Below are positions 23,702 through 25,354 of a stretch of DNA of 25,354 bases, one piece after another; the stretch's first letter is position 1, and every line of letters starts with the position of its first letter. Under the pieces are notes generated by a model, which saw only the letters and a list, made by a program, of their open reading frames with translations, made no database searches and was not told the DNA's origin. The position numbers and the translations under genes were made by a program. This stretch comes from Microscillaceae bacterium (GTDB taxonomy: Bacteria; Bacteroidota; Bacteroidia; Cytophagales; Microscillaceae): contig DMXI01000564.1 of the NCBI GenBank assembly GCA_003483885.1, positions 1-25,354 on the forward strand, in the 5' to 3' direction.

Positions 23702-24499
23702 ATGCTAGACTATACAACCTATTGGTATTTGTTGCCATTGGGAATTTTAATTGCCACGCTGTATAACTCCACTGGTATTTCGGGCGCTAATTTTTGGATC
23801 CCAGTATTTATCCTTTTAATGAAAGTGTCGTTGTTGGTGGGTTTTTGGTTATCGTTGGTAGCCATGCTGTTTGGCTCTATTGGCGGGCTTATTGGACATA
23901 GCAGGCAGGGCACCATTGTGTATCATTTGGTCAAGAAATACCTGTTGGTCACTATCCCTTTTGCCATTATAGGAGCCTGTAGTATCGAGTACATCAATGC
24001 CAATTGGCTGTTGTTGATTTTTGGCATATTTGCCTCTCTCTACGGTTTGGTGTTGTTGCTCAAGACCACTTTGCTTACTACTTCTGCGAACATCACAGCG
24101 TCTAATGATGGTAAAATTCAATATCCACAAGGAGCGTTGGGAGGTTTTTTGGTAGGGTTGGTATCGGTGGGTTTGGGACCTTTGATTCTCTCGGGCAACA
24201 TCCACCATCGCAGGGTGCAACACCATGCGCAGGCCATCGGTACTACGGTGATCATTGTTTTTGTATCTAGCTTTAGTGCGGTGCTTTGTCGCCTTACACC
24301 TTCTTTTACCAGTGCTTTACAAGCCAACACAGATACCATCCTGAGTATGTTTATCTACGTAATTCCTGGGGTATTGATTGGTGGGCAAATTGGCCCCATC
24401 ATTGCCAAAAGATTGAATCTAAAAGCGATGCGTATTTATGTTTCAGTATTACTTTTATTGGTGGGTAGTTTGATGTTTGTGCGGTTTTTTGGGGCATAA
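23702..24499 (+). CDS. TauE/SafE (TSUP) family membrane transporter
   Basis: A 265-aa polytopic membrane protein with about eight hydrophobic helices, the two-fold repeat layout of the TauE/SafE (TSUP) family of putative sulfite or organosulfur-anion exporters. Each half has the family's short conserved element: FGSIGGLIGHSRQG (about 57-70) in the first half and VGLVSVGLGPLIL (about 151-163) in the second. GVLIGGQIGPIIAKRL (about 219-234) is the well-conserved 'G..iG..ia.r' end block. No associated sulfur enzyme is present, so the cargo is not identified. The start ATG at 23702 follows a terminator by 65 bases; another gene starts 23 bases after its stop. Confidence 0.88.
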   Translation: MLDYTTYWYLLPLGILIATLYNSTGISGANFWIPVFILLMKVSLLVGFWLSLVAMLFGSIGGLIGHSRQGTIVYHLVKKYLLVTIPFAIIGACSIEYINANWLLLIFGIFASLYGLVLLLKTTLLTTSANITASNDGKIQYPQGALGGFLVGLVSVGLGPLILSGNIHHRRVQHHAQAIGTTVIIVFVSSFSAVLCRLTPSFTSALQANTDTILSMFIYVIPGVLIGGQIGPIIAKRLNLKAMRIYVSVLLLLVGSLMFVRFFGA

Positions 24500-24522
24500 A
24501 GAATTTTAAAACAACTTTTCAA

Positions 24523-24960
24523 ATGATGGTTTTCTTGGCAATTTGGCTGGTGATTATGACTGCCCTGTTAGTCTCTGGGTATTTAAAAGGTAAAAAAGCG
24601 CTCAAAATATTCCCTCCCTTATCAGAAGTCAGTATTCTTTACCAGGAAAAACGTGCTTCTGGTTATTCTACTAAATCCAGGAAAAGCAAGATTGGTGGCG
24701 CTCAAAACTCTTTGGAAGTTATTGTTACAAAAAATGAACTTTGGATCAGGCCTCGGTTTATTTTATTTGCGTTTGTCGCTAATGACCTCACTCATCGCTT
24801 TCATTGGGCACAAGTCAAAAGTATAAGCCTCAAGAACAATAAGCAGGTAATTGTCACTTACCAAGATGGTAACCACACCTTGGTTGATATTCATCTCCAG
24901 CTAAAAAACGCGCATAGATTCCTGGAGGCAACTGAAAAGAGTCAAAAGTTGGCTGGTTGA
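24523..24960 (+). CDS. hypothetical membrane-anchored protein
   Basis: Unrecognised 145-aa protein with one hydrophobic segment at about residues 2-20 (FLAIWLVIMTALLVSG), followed by basic residues, so probably anchored in the inner membrane with the rest cytoplasmic. The soluble part reads as beta strands (SLEVIVTKNELWIRPRFILFAF, VKSISLKNNKQVIVTY, TLVDIHLQL) ending in a helix, reminiscent of a PH-like fold; this is inference only. The start could be either of two adjacent ATGs (24523 or 24526). It begins 23 bases after the TauE/SafE gene and is probably co-transcribed with it. No motif points to an enzyme. Confidence 0.6.
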   Translation: MMVFLAIWLVIMTALLVSGYLKGKKALKIFPPLSEVSILYQEKRASGYSTKSRKSKIGGAQNSLEVIVTKNELWIRPRFILFAFVANDLTHRFHWAQVKSISLKNNKQVIVTYQDGNHTLVDIHLQLKNAHRFLEATEKSQKLAG

Positions 24961-24996
24961 TTTAGGGACTTGCCTTAGCAAAATACCCCTTGGTTC

Positions 24997-25153
24997 TCCT
25001 TAGTTTAAAACTAAGGAAAAGCGATGAGTTGGCAAGTTTGTAACTTGCCTGACTTTGTCAAACCAATCATCTATATTTACTGCACAATGCCAGTTGCAAA
25101 CTGGCTCATTCATTTATTTTTCTTAGTTATCGCTTTGCTTAAACTAAGAAAAA
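24997..25153. repeat. cluster of small palindromes in the 3' non-coding region
   Basis: Four inverted repeats lie in 157 bases: TCCTTAGTTT-A-AAACTAAGGA (24997-25017), GGCAAGTT-TGT-AACTTGCC (25031-25049), GCCAGTT-GCA-AACTGGC (25089-25105) and a 12-bp stem TTTTTCTTAGTT / AACTAAGAAAAA (25117-25128, 25142-25153). The AACTAAG and GCGAT (here GCGATGAG, and ATCGC on the other side) strings recur. The last could terminate the 24523 gene, having T- and A-tracts on its arms. Confidence 0.6.
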
Positions 25154-25254
25154 CCGTGTCTATAAATTTGACTGGATCGCAAGCGAGGATCTAACACCGC
25201 ATTAAAAATGCTCTTAAAAGGGGTACGCATCGCAGATGCGCACCAGCTAAGAGT

Positions 25255-25349
25255 AAGCCCCTCCTAACCTCCCCATCCAGGGAGGAATGTTACTCGCGGT
25301 AGCTTCTCCGCGACGATTTCTCCCCGATTGGGGAGACTAAGAGGGGCTT
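25255..25349. repeat. 95-base multi-hairpin inverted repeat element
   Basis: Outer arms AAGCCCCTCCTAACCTCCCC (25255-25274) and GGGGAGACTAAGAGGGGCTT (25330-25349) pair at 17 of 20 positions. Inside lie CCTCCC / GGGAGG (25268-25273 and 25280-25285), a TCGCGG/CCGCGA stem near 25294-25313, and TCTCCCC-GATT-GGGGAGA near 25319-25336. This is the layout of a small non-autonomous repeat (REP/MITE type). It lies almost at the window end. Confidence 0.6.
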
Positions 25350-25354
25350 TTGAT

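Larger units (their letters stand above)
24961..25354. other. 394-base gene-free region at window end
   Basis: No open frame with gene-like features. Besides the palindrome cluster and the 95-base hairpin element, it contains GCATT-AAA-AATGC (25199-25211) and CGCATC-GCA-GATGCG (25226-25240). The repeats suggest an intergenic repeat-rich spot, with no attachment site or tRNA visible. Confidence 0.7.

Noticed and set aside
24961..25354. CRISPR array
   Set aside because: The inverted repeats differ from each other and have no regular spacers.

Overview
The window looks like chromosome of a Bacteroidota bacterium, probably a Cytophagales (Microscilla-like) marine or gliding type. The basis is protein style (TPR-LytS sensor kinase with LytTR regulator, lipoproteins, a DUF5117/DUF4953-type metalloprotease), AT-rich intergenic DNA, few Shine-Dalgarno-like leaders, and several copies of the Bacteroidota -7 promoter element TAnnTTTG. 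The lineage is inferred from these features, not from a marker gene. I see no rRNA, tRNA, CRISPR, transposase or phage genes.

Layout. 1-263 is repetitive non-coding DNA. 264-1330 (-) holds a DUF2459 membrane protein overlapping a YjbR/MmcQ protein. 1571-8074 (+) is a run of housekeeping or accessory genes: a secreted zinc metalloprotease, an ATP-grasp protein, a small Cys-containing protein, an M16 peptidase, ispF and a small lipoprotein. 8215-15752 (-) is the centre of interest. In transcription order it carries a small zinc-ribbon/FHA protein, a periplasmic vWA-TM-cytoplasmic FHA protein, a PP2C phosphatase with a TM and a periplasmic coiled coil ending in a LysM-like module, a transmembrane pseudokinase with two LysM-like modules, and an active-looking transmembrane Ser/Thr kinase. 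15942-17226 (-) has purE and two small unknown genes. 17455-18330 (+) is an HxlR regulator plus DinB-family protein, with twin palindromes upstream. 18407-18871 (-) is a tyrosine-phosphatase-like gene, divergent from a TPR histidine kinase and LytTR response regulator (18950-21912). 22057-24960 (+) has a lipoprotein alpha/beta-hydrolase, a TauE/SafE transporter and an unknown membrane-anchored protein. 24961-25354 is a dense cluster of inverted repeats.

How the genes work together. The five-gene cassette supplies writer (kinase), eraser (PP2C), readers (two FHA domains) and three different single-pass membrane proteins that can present periplasmic sensor modules, plus a dead kinase as likely scaffold or allosteric partner. 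It recalls the kinase/phosphatase/FHA modules of type VI secretion and the TerY (vWA)-PP2C-kinase triads. However, no secretion or Ter genes are nearby, and the LysM/vWA periplasmic parts suggest an envelope-sensing phosphothreonine pathway. It is the best candidate here for an undescribed system. The remaining genes look like ordinary chromosomal content.
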